Positions 1 to 6,396 of a stretch of 14,199 nt of DNA are shown piece by piece. The DNA lies in assembly GCA_966252075.1 (NCBI GenBank), contig CBINNP010000069.1, forward strand, positions 1 through 14,199. The letters run 5' to 3'. The notes under the pieces were generated by a model that did not search any database, was not told the origin of the DNA, and saw only the letters and a program-made list of their open reading frames with translations. This DNA is from Solimonas sp966252075. GTDB lineage: Bacteria > Pseudomonadota > Gammaproteobacteria > Nevskiales > Nevskiaceae. The position numbers were made by a program, and so were the translations under genes. Position 1 is the stretch's first letter, and the number at the start of each line of letters is the position of its first letter.

Positions 1-813
1 CTCGACGATCGGCTGATGCCAGCTCGACAGCGGCGCGCCGGGCTGCGCGTCCATGTCCATCAGATCGAGATAGCCGCGCAGCACGGTCAGCGGCGTGCGC
101 AGCTCATGAGAGGCATTGGCGACGAAATCGCGGCGCGCCGCTTCCAGCTGGCGACGCTCGGAGATGTCGCGGACGATCAGCAGCTTCTGCTCGTTGCCGT
201 ACGGGATGATGCGCAGCGACAGCAGGCGGCTGCGATTGATCGGCGACGGCGCCTCGGTTTCACTCTCGAACACGCCGCGCTCGAAGAACGAGGTAAAGCT
301 CGGGTGACGGATCAGGTTGGGGATGCGGATACCCAGATCCTGTGGCGCGCGCAGACCGAGCAGCTGTTGCGCGGCGCTGTTGAACCAGGAGATCTCGCCG
401 CGCTCCGCCAGCACCACCGCGCCGTCCGGCAGCGCCGCCGTCGACGCCTGGAATTCCGCCAGCATCAGCGCCAGCTTCTTCTTGCGCTTGCGGTTCTTGC
501 GCTGCAGGTCCAGCAGACGGTCGAACACCTCGCCCCACAGACCGCCGGCGTCCGGCAACGCGTAGCGCTTGGGGCGTTCCAGCCAGGCGCGCAGGCTGAC
601 CAGCTGGCGGAACTGCAGGGCCAGCGCCAGGGCCAGCGCTGCCACCGCGCCGAAAGGCGCCAGGCCGAACACCGCGGCGACGCCGGTGCCCACCAGCACC
701 AGCGCCGCGAGCTTGCCGACGGCACGCCACCACAGGGGACCGGCGGGAAAGCGGACGCGCGCCGGCCGGGCCAACCGGGCGTCGCCGGGGCGTGGCGCCG
801 GCTCTTGATCCAT
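1..813 (-). CDS. phoR: PhoR, phosphate-regulon sensor histidine kinase (C-terminus cut by window edge)
   Basis: This inner-membrane histidine kinase is the partner of PhoB and phosphorylates it when phosphate is scarce. Reading the complement from the ATG at 813 gives 271 codons open to the window edge. Residues about 32-70 are hydrophobic and form the N-terminal membrane hairpin. A basic, coiled-coil-like linker (about 98-115) follows, then a PAS-type domain (about 120-220, with WFNSAAQQLLGL and a pattern ending RDISERRQLE). The HisKA dimerisation helix carries the H-box FVANASHELRTPL, with His236 as the predicted phospho-acceptor. The ATP-binding domain lies beyond the window. The start follows the phoB stop by 3 nt, so the genes are co-transcribed and probably translationally coupled. 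A short periplasmic loop and a PAS domain are typical of PhoR. The adjacent PhoB makes the name secure. Confidence 0.93.
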   Translation of the reverse strand, partial: MDQEPAPRPGDARLARPARVRFPAGPLWWRAVGKLAALVLVGTGVAAVFGLAPFGAVAALALALALQFRQLVSLRAWLERPKRYALPDAGGLWGEVFDRLLDLQRKNRKRKKKLALMLAEFQASTAALPDGAVVLAERGEISWFNSAAQQLLGLRAPQDLGIRIPNLIRHPSFTSFFERGVFESETEAPSPINRSRLLSLRIIPYGNEQKLLIVRDISERRQLEAARRDFVANASHELRTPLTVLRGYLDLMDMDAQPGAPLSSWHQPIVE

Positions 814-816
814 TTT

Positions 817-1509
817 TTAGATCTTCTCGGAGAAGCGATATCCGGAGCCGCGTACCGTCTGGATCATCTCGTGGTAGCCGAAGGGTTCCAGCGCCTTGCG
901 CAGGCGGCGAATGTGCACGTCGACGGTCCGTTCCTCGACATAGACGTTCTGGCCCCAGACACGATCGAGCACCTGCTCGCGCGTGTAGACGCGCTCGGGG
1001 TGGCTGACAAAGAAATGCAGCAGCCGGTATTCGGTCGGCCCCAGCCGCACCGGCTCGCCGCGCGCGGTGACGCGCTGGCTGGCGGCATCGACTTCCAGGC
1101 CATTGAAGGCAACGCGCTCGTCCTCGCCGCCCGGCATCGCGCGACGCAACACCGCCTGGATACGCGCGATCAGTTCGGGATAGGAGAACGGCTTCGAGAC
1201 ATAGTCGTCGCTGCCGATGTTGAGACCGCGAATCTTGTCTTCTTCTTCGGAGCGGGCGGTGACCATGATCACCGGGATGTCGCGCGTGGTGGTCTGCATC
1301 TTCAGCTCGCGCGTCAGTTCGACGCCGGAGATTCCGGGCATCATCCAGTCCATCAGGATCAGATCAGGACGCGCATCGGCGATCCGCAGCCTCGCTTCCT
1401 GCGCGCTGCCGGCTTCGGCGATGCGGAAATCCGCGCGTGACAGTGCAAAGCGCAGCATCTCCCGAATCGGCGCCTCGTCATCGACGACCAATATCAATTT
1501 TCCCTGCAT
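817..1509 (-). CDS. phoB: PhoB, phosphate-regulon response regulator (OmpR family)
   Basis: PhoB is a cytoplasmic transcription factor that binds Pho boxes once phosphorylated by PhoR. From the ATG at 1509 the protein has 230 residues, close to the usual PhoB length of about 229. The receiver domain (about 1-120) shows the acidic pair Asp10/Asp11, phospho-acceptor Asp54 in LILMDWMMPG, Thr84 and Lys106 in the SKPF motif. The C-terminal winged-helix domain (about 130-230) contains RTVDVHIRRLRKAL as recognition helix. In-frame ATGs also exist at 1515 and 1524. I prefer 1509 because a GGGA ribosome-binding site lies 9 nt upstream and the length fits the family. The 1524 start would leave almost no leader after the predicted promoter. 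phoR follows by 3 nt. A Pho-box candidate at 1555-1572 suggests self-activation. Confidence 0.95.
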   Translation of the reverse strand: MQGKLILVVDDEAPIREMLRFALSRADFRIAEAGSAQEARLRIADARPDLILMDWMMPGISGVELTRELKMQTTTRDIPVIMVTARSEEEDKIRGLNIGSDDYVSKPFSYPELIARIQAVLRRAMPGGEDERVAFNGLEVDAASQRVTARGEPVRLGPTEYRLLHFFVSHPERVYTREQVLDRVWGQNVYVEERTVDVHIRRLRKALEPFGYHEMIQTVRGSGYRFSEKI

Positions 1510-1554
1510 CGACATGTTTCCCATTAGAAATCAGGGGAAGCATATGAACAAGTG

Positions 1555-1572
1555 ATGACGGATCCGTGACAT
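1555..1572 (-). promoter_or_regulatory. Candidate Pho box upstream of phoB
   Basis: On the minus strand the sequence reads ATGTCAC-GGAT-CCGTCAT: two 7-mers in direct repeat with an 11-bp period. They match the CTGTCAT half-site at 5/7 and 6/7. Ten nt further on is TATGCT (1544-1539), a plausible -10 at the spacing expected when a Pho box replaces the -35. Autoregulation of phoBR through such a site is established in enterobacteria. The site here is a prediction by eye. Confidence 0.6.
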
Positions 1573-1599
1573 CGACCCCAGGCTGTCAAGCCTGCGCAT

Positions 1600-1637
1600 G
1601 ACACAAAGAAGGCTGACGGCCCCGGCTGCCGTCAGCC
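1600..1637 (-). terminator. Rho-independent terminator after ahpF
   Basis: Perfect 10-bp arms at 1611-1620 and 1628-1637 (GGCTGACGGC and its complement) enclose a 7-nt loop. On the minus strand they are followed by TTCTTTG. It begins 16 nt beyond the ahpF stop and separates ahpF from the phoB promoter. The T-tract is interrupted by one C, so efficiency may be moderate. A smaller hairpin (CAGGCT 1579-1584 with AGCCTG 1589-1594) lies between it and the Pho box, with no assigned role. Confidence 0.75.
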
Positions 1638-1652
1638 CCGGCGACGCCAGGC

Positions 1653-3230
1653 TTACGCGGCCTTGGCCACCTGCGGCGCGCTGCTGCGGATCAGGTGATC
1701 GAAGGCGCTTAGCGCAGCCTTGGAGCCCTCGCCCATGGCGATGACGATCTGCTTGTACGGCACGGTCGTGACGTCACCGGCGGCAAATACGCCGGGCACC
1801 GACGTCTGGCCGCGAGCATCGACTTCGATCTCGCCGCGCGGCGACAACTTGACCGTTTCCTTCAGCCACTCGCTGTTCGGCAGCAGGCCAATCTGCACGA
1901 AGATGCCTTCGAGTTCCACCGTGTGGTTGTCGCCCGACACCCGCTCCTTGTAGACCAGGCCGCTGACTTTCTGGCCATCGCCCAGCACTTCGGTGGTCTG
2001 CGCCGAGGTGATGACGCGGACATTGGGCAGGCTGCGCAGCTTGCGCTGCAGCACCTCGTCGGCGCGCAGCTGCGCGTCGAACTCCAGCAGCGTCACGTGC
2101 TGGACGATGCCGGCCAGATCGATCGCCGCCTCGACGCCGGAGTTGCCGCCGCCGATCACCGCGACGCGCTTGCCCTTGAACAGCGGACCGTCGCAGTGCG
2201 GGCAGTAGGCCACGCCCTTGTTGCGGTACTCGGCTTCGCCCGGCACGTTCATCTGCCTCCAGCGTGCACCGGTGGAAATCACCACGGTCCTGGCCTTCAG
2301 CGCCGCACCGCTGGCCAGCTGGATCTCGATCAGTCCGTCAGCGCCGGCCGGGATCAGCTTCTCGGCACGCTGCAGGTTCATGACGTCAACCTCGTACTGC
2401 TTGACGTGCTGCTCCAGCGCCGCGGCCAGCTTGGGCCCTTCGGTCTCCTGCACCGAGATGAAGTTCTCGATGCTCATGGTATCGAGCACCTGGCCGCCGA
2501 AGCGCTCGGCGGCAACGCCCGTGCGAATGCCCTTGCGCGCCGCGTAGATCGCCGCGGCCGCACCGGCCGGACCGCCGCCGACGACCAGCACGTCGAAAGC
2601 CGGCTTGGCGTTGAGCCTGGCCGCGTCGCGTGCAGCCGCGCCGGTGTCGATCTTGGCAAGAATCTCCTCGACCTCCATGCGGCCGGAGCCGAACACTTCG
2701 CCGTTGAGGAAGATCTTCGGCACCGACATCACCTGGCGCCGCTCGACCTCGTCCTGGAACGAGGCGCCGTCGATCGCCACGTGGCGAATCTTCGGGTTGA
2801 GCACCGCCATCAGGTTGAGCGCCTGCACGACGTCCGGGCAGTTCTGGCAGGACTGCGAGAAGTAGGTCTCGAACTGGAATTCGCCGTCGACATTCCGGAT
2901 CTGCTCGATCACCTCCTGCGCCAGCTTGGAGGGGTGGCCGCCGACCTGCAGCAACGCCAGCACCAGCGAGGTGAACTCGTGGCCAAGCGGGATGCCGGCG
3001 AAGCGCAGGGAGATGTCCTGCCCCGGCGTGCCGATCGCGAACGAAGGCTTGCGTGCGTCGTCGCCCGACAGATCGACGTGGATCTGCGCCGAGCAGGCGC
3101 GCAGATCGTCGAGCAGCGCGCGCAACTCCTGCGAGCCCTCGCCGTCGTCGACGCTGGCGAGGATATGGATCGGACGCGTGACGCGGGTGAGATAAGCCTG
3201 CAACTGTTCCTTGAGACTGGCGTCGAGCAT
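1653..3230 (-). CDS. ahpF: AhpF, alkyl hydroperoxide reductase flavoprotein subunit
   Basis: AhpF is a cytoplasmic FAD enzyme that moves electrons from NAD(P)H through two disulfide centres to AhpC. The 525-residue protein has full length (E. coli about 521). The N-terminal tandem thioredoxin-fold domain (about 1-200) carries Cys128-Gln-Asn-Cys131, which reduces AhpC. The thioredoxin-reductase-like part (about 210-520) shows FAD-binding GGGPAG (218-223), redox-active Cys343-Pro-His-Cys346, the NAD(P)H-binding GGGNSG (360-365) and a C-terminal FAD motif PGVFAAGDV. The start at 3230 has GGAG six nt upstream. It lies 202 nt downstream of ahpC in the same direction, separated by a three-hairpin repeat, and ends before a terminator. 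All catalytic cysteines are present. The CQNC in the N-terminal domain distinguishes it from plain TrxB. Confidence 0.97.
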   Translation of the reverse strand: MLDASLKEQLQAYLTRVTRPIHILASVDDGEGSQELRALLDDLRACSAQIHVDLSGDDARKPSFAIGTPGQDISLRFAGIPLGHEFTSLVLALLQVGGHPSKLAQEVIEQIRNVDGEFQFETYFSQSCQNCPDVVQALNLMAVLNPKIRHVAIDGASFQDEVERRQVMSVPKIFLNGEVFGSGRMEVEEILAKIDTGAAARDAARLNAKPAFDVLVVGGGPAGAAAAIYAARKGIRTGVAAERFGGQVLDTMSIENFISVQETEGPKLAAALEQHVKQYEVDVMNLQRAEKLIPAGADGLIEIQLASGAALKARTVVISTGARWRQMNVPGEAEYRNKGVAYCPHCDGPLFKGKRVAVIGGGNSGVEAAIDLAGIVQHVTLLEFDAQLRADEVLQRKLRSLPNVRVITSAQTTEVLGDGQKVSGLVYKERVSGDNHTVELEGIFVQIGLLPNSEWLKETVKLSPRGEIEVDARGQTSVPGVFAAGDVTTVPYKQIVIAMGEGSKAALSAFDHLIRSSAPQVAKAA

Positions 3231-3307
3231 GGCGCGCTCCAGATGATTCGGTGTGTTCAGCAGCGTGAATAAAAGTGGGTATTGCGGTTTGCTTCGGGCA
3301 AAACAAT

Positions 3308-3403
3308 CCCGTCATGTCCGCGGCTGCGGACATCCAGTCCAGCGGCGGGGACGATACGTCCCCGCGGATGTTTCTGGATTCCCGCTGGCGCGGGAATGAC
3401 GGG
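3308..3403. repeat. Composite palindromic element (REP/BIME-like or MITE-like) between ahpC and ahpF
   Basis: Two copies of one repeat unit face each other. Copy A (3308-3337) is CCCGTCAT, stem GTCCGC, loop GGCT, stem GCGGAC, then ATCCAG. Copy B (3374-3403, inverted) has the same flanks CCCGTCAT and ATCCAG but a different stem, TCCCGC/GCGGGA. The flanks are thus identical, while both arms of the stem have changed together. Between the copies is a third hairpin with perfect 9-bp arms (GCGGGGACG at 3345-3353, complement at 3357-3365) and an ATA loop. The outermost 8 bp are terminal inverted repeats. Units with a GTCATTCCCGC...GCGGGAATCCAG core are common intergenic repeats in GC-rich proteobacteria. 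No ORF or transposase is associated with it. Confidence 0.85.
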
Positions 3404-3432
3404 CGTCAAACCGGTACGGCTACAGATCCGCG

Positions 3433-3996
3433 TTAGATCTTGCCGACCAGTTCCAGCGACGGCGCGATGGTCTTGGCGCCTTCCTTCCACTTCGCCGGAC
3501 AGACCTGGCCGGGGTTGGCGGCCGTGTACTGGGCGGCCTTGAGCTTGCGCAGAGTCTCCGACACGTCGCGGGCGATCTCGTTGGAGTGGATTTCCGCGGT
3601 CTTGATCACGCCTTCCGGGTTGATGATGAAGGTGCCGCGCAGCGCCAGCCCTTCCTCGTCGATATGCACGTCGAAGGCGCGCGTCAGCTGGTGCGTCGGA
3701 TCGCCGACCAGCGGGAACTGCGCCTTGCCGACCGCCGGCGAGGTCTCGTGCCAGACCTTGTGCGAGAAGTGGGTATCGGTGGTGACGATATAGACCTCCG
3801 CACCGGCCTTCTGGAACTCGGCATAGTTGGCGGCCGCGTCCTCGACTTCGGTCGGGCAGTTAAACGTGAACGCCGCCGGCATGAAGATGAGCACCGACCA
3901 CTTGCCCTTCAGGGTGGCGTCGCTGACCTCCACAAACTTGCCGTTGTGGAAAGCCTGCGTCTTGAATTCCTTGATCTGCGTATTGATGAGCGACAT
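3433..3996 (-). CDS. ahpC: AhpC, alkyl hydroperoxide reductase peroxidase subunit (typical 2-Cys peroxiredoxin)
   Basis: AhpC reduces hydrogen peroxide, organic peroxides and peroxynitrite in the cytoplasm and is recycled by AhpF. It has 187 residues, the same length as E. coli AhpC. The peroxidatic Cys47 sits in FTFNCPTE with Thr44. Arg120 (LRGTF) completes the active site. The resolving Cys166 is in QVCPAKW. The protein continues to a C-terminal tail ending LVGKI, as in decamer-forming AhpC. The start at 3996 is supported by GAGG at 4007-4004, seven nt upstream. It is first in the ahpC-ahpF unit. Its upstream region is AT-rich with an OxyR-like pattern. The downstream 202-nt spacer with strong hairpins may make ahpC mRNA more abundant than ahpF mRNA, which is inference. 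Confidence 0.97.
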   Translation of the reverse strand: MSLINTQIKEFKTQAFHNGKFVEVSDATLKGKWSVLIFMPAAFTFNCPTEVEDAAANYAEFQKAGAEVYIVTTDTHFSHKVWHETSPAVGKAQFPLVGDPTHQLTRAFDVHIDEEGLALRGTFIINPEGVIKTAEIHSNEIARDVSETLRKLKAAQYTAANPGQVCPAKWKEGAKTIAPSLELVGKI

Positions 3997-4058
3997 CGGT
4001 CAGCCTCGTGTGAGTGAGTGGGTTGATGAGCGGATGCGCAGGTTAGCGAAGCCGCGGC

Positions 4059-4105
4059 GATACAGGAAGTTGATTTATTGAATGACAACGATTGGTGATG
4101 ACTAT
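4059..4105 (-). promoter_or_regulatory. Predicted ahpC promoter with possible OxyR operator
   Basis: An AT-rich stretch stands out from the GC-rich surroundings. On the minus strand TTGTCA (4088-4083) is a 5/6 match to -35. It is followed after 18 nt by a poor -10, TGTATC (4064-4059), as expected for an activator-dependent promoter. Upstream and overlapping the -35, ATAG (4105-4102) and CAAT (4094-4091) are spaced as in the ATAGntnnnanCTAT OxyR half-operator. The second half is degenerate. OxyR control of ahpC is well known, but no oxyR gene is in the window and the match is partial. Confidence 0.35.
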
Positions 4106-4128
4106 GAGCAGTCCAGCCATGCCGGCTT

Positions 4129-4157
4129 TTGACCATCGCCATCCGCACTCTTAGCAT
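4129..4157 (+). promoter_or_regulatory. Predicted sigma70-type promoter of trxB
   Basis: TTGACC (4129-4134, 5/6 to the -35 consensus) and TAGCAT (4152-4157, 4/6 to the -10) are separated by exactly 17 nt. Transcription would start near 4164, giving a leader of about 80 nt before the trxB ATG at 4245. The leader has no clear riboswitch-like structure that I can see, and the ribosome-binding site before trxB is weak (a GAG about 7 nt upstream). Confidence 0.55.
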
Positions 4158-4244
4158 TCCGCCTCTCGCGCGGTTCGCAAGGCCCTTGCCCGACCCGCCT
4201 CGCGCCCCCATCTGAACCGATCTCCTTCAGCTACTGAGCACGCC

Positions 4245-5201
4245 ATGAGCACCCAGCATCACCGCCTGATCATTCTCGGCTCCGGCCCGGCCGGCTACAC
4301 CGCGGCGGTGTATGCGGCGCGCGCCAACCTCCAGCCGGTGATCATCACCGGCCTGGAAGTCGGCGGCCAGCTGATGACCACCACGGAAGTCGATAACTGG
4401 CCCGGCGATGTCGAAGGCCTGCTCGGCCCCGACCTGATGGCGCGGATGCAGAAGCATGCCGAGCGCTTCGACACGCAGTTCATCTACGACCACATCCACG
4501 CCGTCGATGTGCAGAACCGGCCGTTCAAGCTGCGCGGCGACCAGGGCGAATACAGCTGCGACGCGCTGATCATCGCCACCGGCGCCAGCGCCAAGTACCT
4601 GGGCCTGGACAGCGAGCAGGCGTTCCGCGGCAAGGGCGTGTCGGCCTGCGCGACCTGCGACGGCTTCTTCTACAAGAACCAGGAAGTCGCGGTGATCGGC
4701 GGCGGCAACACTGCCGTCGAGGAAGCCCTGTACCTGGCCAACATCGCCGCCAAGGTCACCGTCGTGCATCGCCGCGACAAGTTCAAGGGCGAGAAGATCC
4801 TGCACGACAAGCTCTACAAGAAAGTCGCCGAAGGCAAGGTCGAGCTGGTGCTCGACTCCACGCTCGATGAGGTGCTCGGCGACGCCACCGGCGTCACCGG
4901 CATGCGCGTCAAGAACCTCAAGGACGGCAGCAGCCGCGAGATCCCGCTCAAGGGCGTGTTCATCGCCATCGGCCATTCGCCGAACACGGCGATCTTCGAG
5001 GGCCAGCTGAAGATGAATGGCGGTTACATCACCGTGCACTCCGGCTCCAACGGCGACGCCACCGCCACCAGTGTGCCCGGCGTGTTCGCCGCCGGCGACG
5101 TGATGGACCATGTCTACCGCCAGGCCATCACCTCGGCCGGCACCGGCTGCCAGGCGGCGCTCGACGCCGAACGCTACCTCGACAAGCTGGCGCTGGGCTG
5201 A
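4245..5201 (+). CDS. trxB: TrxB, thioredoxin reductase (NADPH)
   Basis: TrxB is a cytoplasmic FAD enzyme that reduces oxidised thioredoxin with NADPH, feeding ribonucleotide reductase, methionine sulfoxide reductases and peroxide defence. The 318 residues fit the low-molecular-weight family. The FAD-binding GSGPAG is at 12-17. The redox-active CATC (Cys135, Cys138) is followed by DGFFYK. The NADPH domain has GGGNTA (152-157) and HRRDKF (175-180), whose two arginines read the NADPH 2'-phosphate. The C-terminal FAD motif is PGVFAAGDVMDHVYRQ. There is no N-terminal thioredoxin-fold extension, which separates it from the related AhpF encoded nearby. It is divergent from ahpC across 248 nt and is followed by a terminator, so it appears monocistronic. 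Confidence 0.97.
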   Translation: MSTQHHRLIILGSGPAGYTAAVYAARANLQPVIITGLEVGGQLMTTTEVDNWPGDVEGLLGPDLMARMQKHAERFDTQFIYDHIHAVDVQNRPFKLRGDQGEYSCDALIIATGASAKYLGLDSEQAFRGKGVSACATCDGFFYKNQEVAVIGGGNTAVEEALYLANIAAKVTVVHRRDKFKGEKILHDKLYKKVAEGKVELVLDSTLDEVLGDATGVTGMRVKNLKDGSSREIPLKGVFIAIGHSPNTAIFEGQLKMNGGYITVHSGSNGDATATSVPGVFAAGDVMDHVYRQAITSAGTGCQAALDAERYLDKLALG

Positions 5202-5204
5202 GTC

Positions 5205-5254
5205 GCGCAGGAGCCTGCGCCCGGACCCCGCACGCGCTGACGCGCGGGGTTTTT
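5205..5254 (+). terminator. Rho-independent terminator after trxB
   Basis: ACCCCGC (5225-5231) pairs with GCGGGGT (5244-5250), and the run TTTTT (5250-5254) follows. A separate perfect hairpin with 7-bp arms (GCGCAGG 5205-5211, CCTGCGC 5214-5220) lies directly after the stop codon and may protect the 3' end or help stall polymerase. Together they isolate trxB from the GST-like gene downstream. Confidence 0.8.
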
Positions 5255-5296
5255 CATGCGCCGCGAGTGCCGGCGCTGATGCGATAATCGCCCGCA

Positions 5297-5920
5297 ATGA
5301 CCGACCCCGTTCCCACCATGCGGCTGTACCACAGCGCCGTCTCGCCCTACTCGCGGCGCGTGCGCGTCGTTGCCGAAGAATTGGGCCTGAGCGAACAGAT
5401 CGAAGTGATCGAGATCGATCCCTTCAATCCGCCCGCCGACTTTCTCGTACTCAATCCGTTGTCAAAAGTGCCGGTGCTGGTGACCGAGCTCGGTGAAGCC
5501 CTGCCCGACTCCAACCTGATCATCAGCTACCTGTTCACCCGCGGGCATGGCCTGGCCGCACTGCCGCGCGCCGCCGGCCGCTGGAAGGCGCTGCGCCGAC
5601 AGTACCTGGCCGAGGGCATCATCGACGCGGTCGCCGCGTCCGTGCATGAGAAGCGCCGGCCGGAAGGCATCATCTACCAGGTCTTTCTCGACCGGCAGGT
5701 GCTGGCGATCCAGCGCGCGATCGCGCGACTCAACGAGGAAGTCGACGAGCTGCGTAGCGGCCGGCCCACCACGGTCGAGATCACCATAGGCTGCGCACTC
5801 GCCGACCTGGATCTGCGCATGCCCTACGTCGAATGGCGGCGCCAGTTCGAGGCGCTGTCGGGCTGGCAGACGCGCTTTGCCGAGCGCGCGTCGATGCAGA
5901 AGACCGCGCCTTCGACTTGA
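5297..5920 (+). CDS. Glutathione S-transferase family protein
   Basis: This is a predicted cytoplasmic GST-fold protein of 207 residues, a normal bacterial length. The N-terminal thioredoxin-like domain starts MRLYHSAVSPYSRRVR, with Ser16-Pro-Tyr-Ser19 where many bacterial GSTs have SPxC or SPxS. A Val58-Pro59 pair gives the cis-proline, and Asp71-Ser72 matches the glutathione gamma-glutamyl contact (E/D-S). The rest is the all-helical C-terminal domain. Which substrate it uses cannot be told. A second possible start is at codon 8 (5318), where the fold begins. Neither start has a clear ribosome-binding site. A GATAAT hexamer at 5283-5288 lies 8 nt before the ATG, so a leaderless or very short-leader mRNA is possible. 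Its stop shares one base with the start of the lipoprotein gene. Confidence 0.88.
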   Translation: MTDPVPTMRLYHSAVSPYSRRVRVVAEELGLSEQIEVIEIDPFNPPADFLVLNPLSKVPVLVTELGEALPDSNLIISYLFTRGHGLAALPRAAGRWKALRRQYLAEGIIDAVAASVHEKRRPEGIIYQVFLDRQVLAIQRAIARLNEEVDELRSGRPTTVEITIGCALADLDLRMPYVEWRRQFEALSGWQTRFAERASMQKTAPST

Positions 5921-6393
5921 TGGCTGCGGCGGCGTGGCAAGCGACCTTGCGCGCCGGCCTGCTGGCCGGACTGGCGCTGCTGGCGGCCTGCAGCGGCCTG
6001 GCGCCCGATCCGGAAAATGCCGAGAAGCGACGCGATCTGGTGCTCGAAGCGCTGGGCCAGGTCGGCCGGCCGTATCGCTATGGTGGCACCACGCCTGAAG
6101 GCTTCGATTGCAGTGGCCTGACGCAGTACGTCTACCGCCAGATCGGCATCCAGCTGCCGCGCAGCTCGCGTGATCAGCACGGCGTCGGCCGCACGATCAA
6201 GCTGTCGCAGGCCGAGCCCGGCGACCTGCTGTTCTACAGCTTCAGCGGCCGCGGCATCGACCATGTGGCGATCTACCTCGGCGACGACCAGGCCGTGCAC
6301 GCACCGGCCAGCGGCCGCGCCGTCATCGTCGCCAGCGTCCAGCTGCCGTACTGGCAGGAGCGTTTCGTCGATGCGGTACGGGTCTTCCGCTGA
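5920..6393 (+). CDS. NlpC/P60 (C40) family lipoprotein, predicted peptidoglycan endopeptidase
   Basis: This is a predicted envelope lipoprotein of 157 residues that cuts peptide bonds in peptidoglycan stems. The N-terminus has a hydrophobic signal and the lipobox LAAC (21-24), so Cys24 would be lipidated. No Asp follows it, which suggests outer-membrane sorting. The NlpC/P60 domain (about 37-157) has YRYGG, the nucleophile Cys64 in GFDCSGL, His115 in DHVAIYLG and a third catalytic residue His127 in VHAP. This resembles the small lipoproteins NlpC and Spr/MepS. I chose the ATG at 5920 over an upstream in-frame ATG at 5833 because it places the signal peptide at the N-terminus. It also overlaps the GST stop as TGATG, which suggests translational coupling. 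It ends 3 nt from the convergent serine-hydrolase gene, with no terminator between them. Confidence 0.93.
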   Translation: MAAAAWQATLRAGLLAGLALLAACSGLAPDPENAEKRRDLVLEALGQVGRPYRYGGTTPEGFDCSGLTQYVYRQIGIQLPRSSRDQHGVGRTIKLSQAEPGDLLFYSFSGRGIDHVAIYLGDDQAVHAPASGRAVIVASVQLPYWQERFVDAVRVFR

Positions 6394-6396
6394 GAC

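Noticed and set aside
16..1440. Long plus-strand open frame of 474 codons
   Set aside because: It runs antisense through phoR and phoB, is extremely rich in Arg, Ala and Gln with no recognisable domain, and is a normal by-product of GC-rich codon usage.
1923..3272. Plus-strand open frame of 449 codons antisense to ahpF
   Set aside because: ahpF has full length with all redox motifs; the antisense product shows low-complexity Arg/Leu/Asp sequence and no domain.
3308..3403. CRISPR-like array or transcription terminator of ahpC
   Set aside because: There are only two repeat copies, inverted rather than direct, with no spacers. None of the three hairpins is followed by a T-tract on the ahpC strand, so it is described as a palindromic repeat.
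4227..5297. Minus-strand open frame of 356 codons across trxB
   Set aside because: It is antisense to a complete trxB and has no domain.
5833..5919. Upstream start for the NlpC/P60 lipoprotein
   Set aside because: It would bury the lipoprotein signal 29 residues inside the protein and overlap the GST gene by 88 nt; the 5920 start is better.
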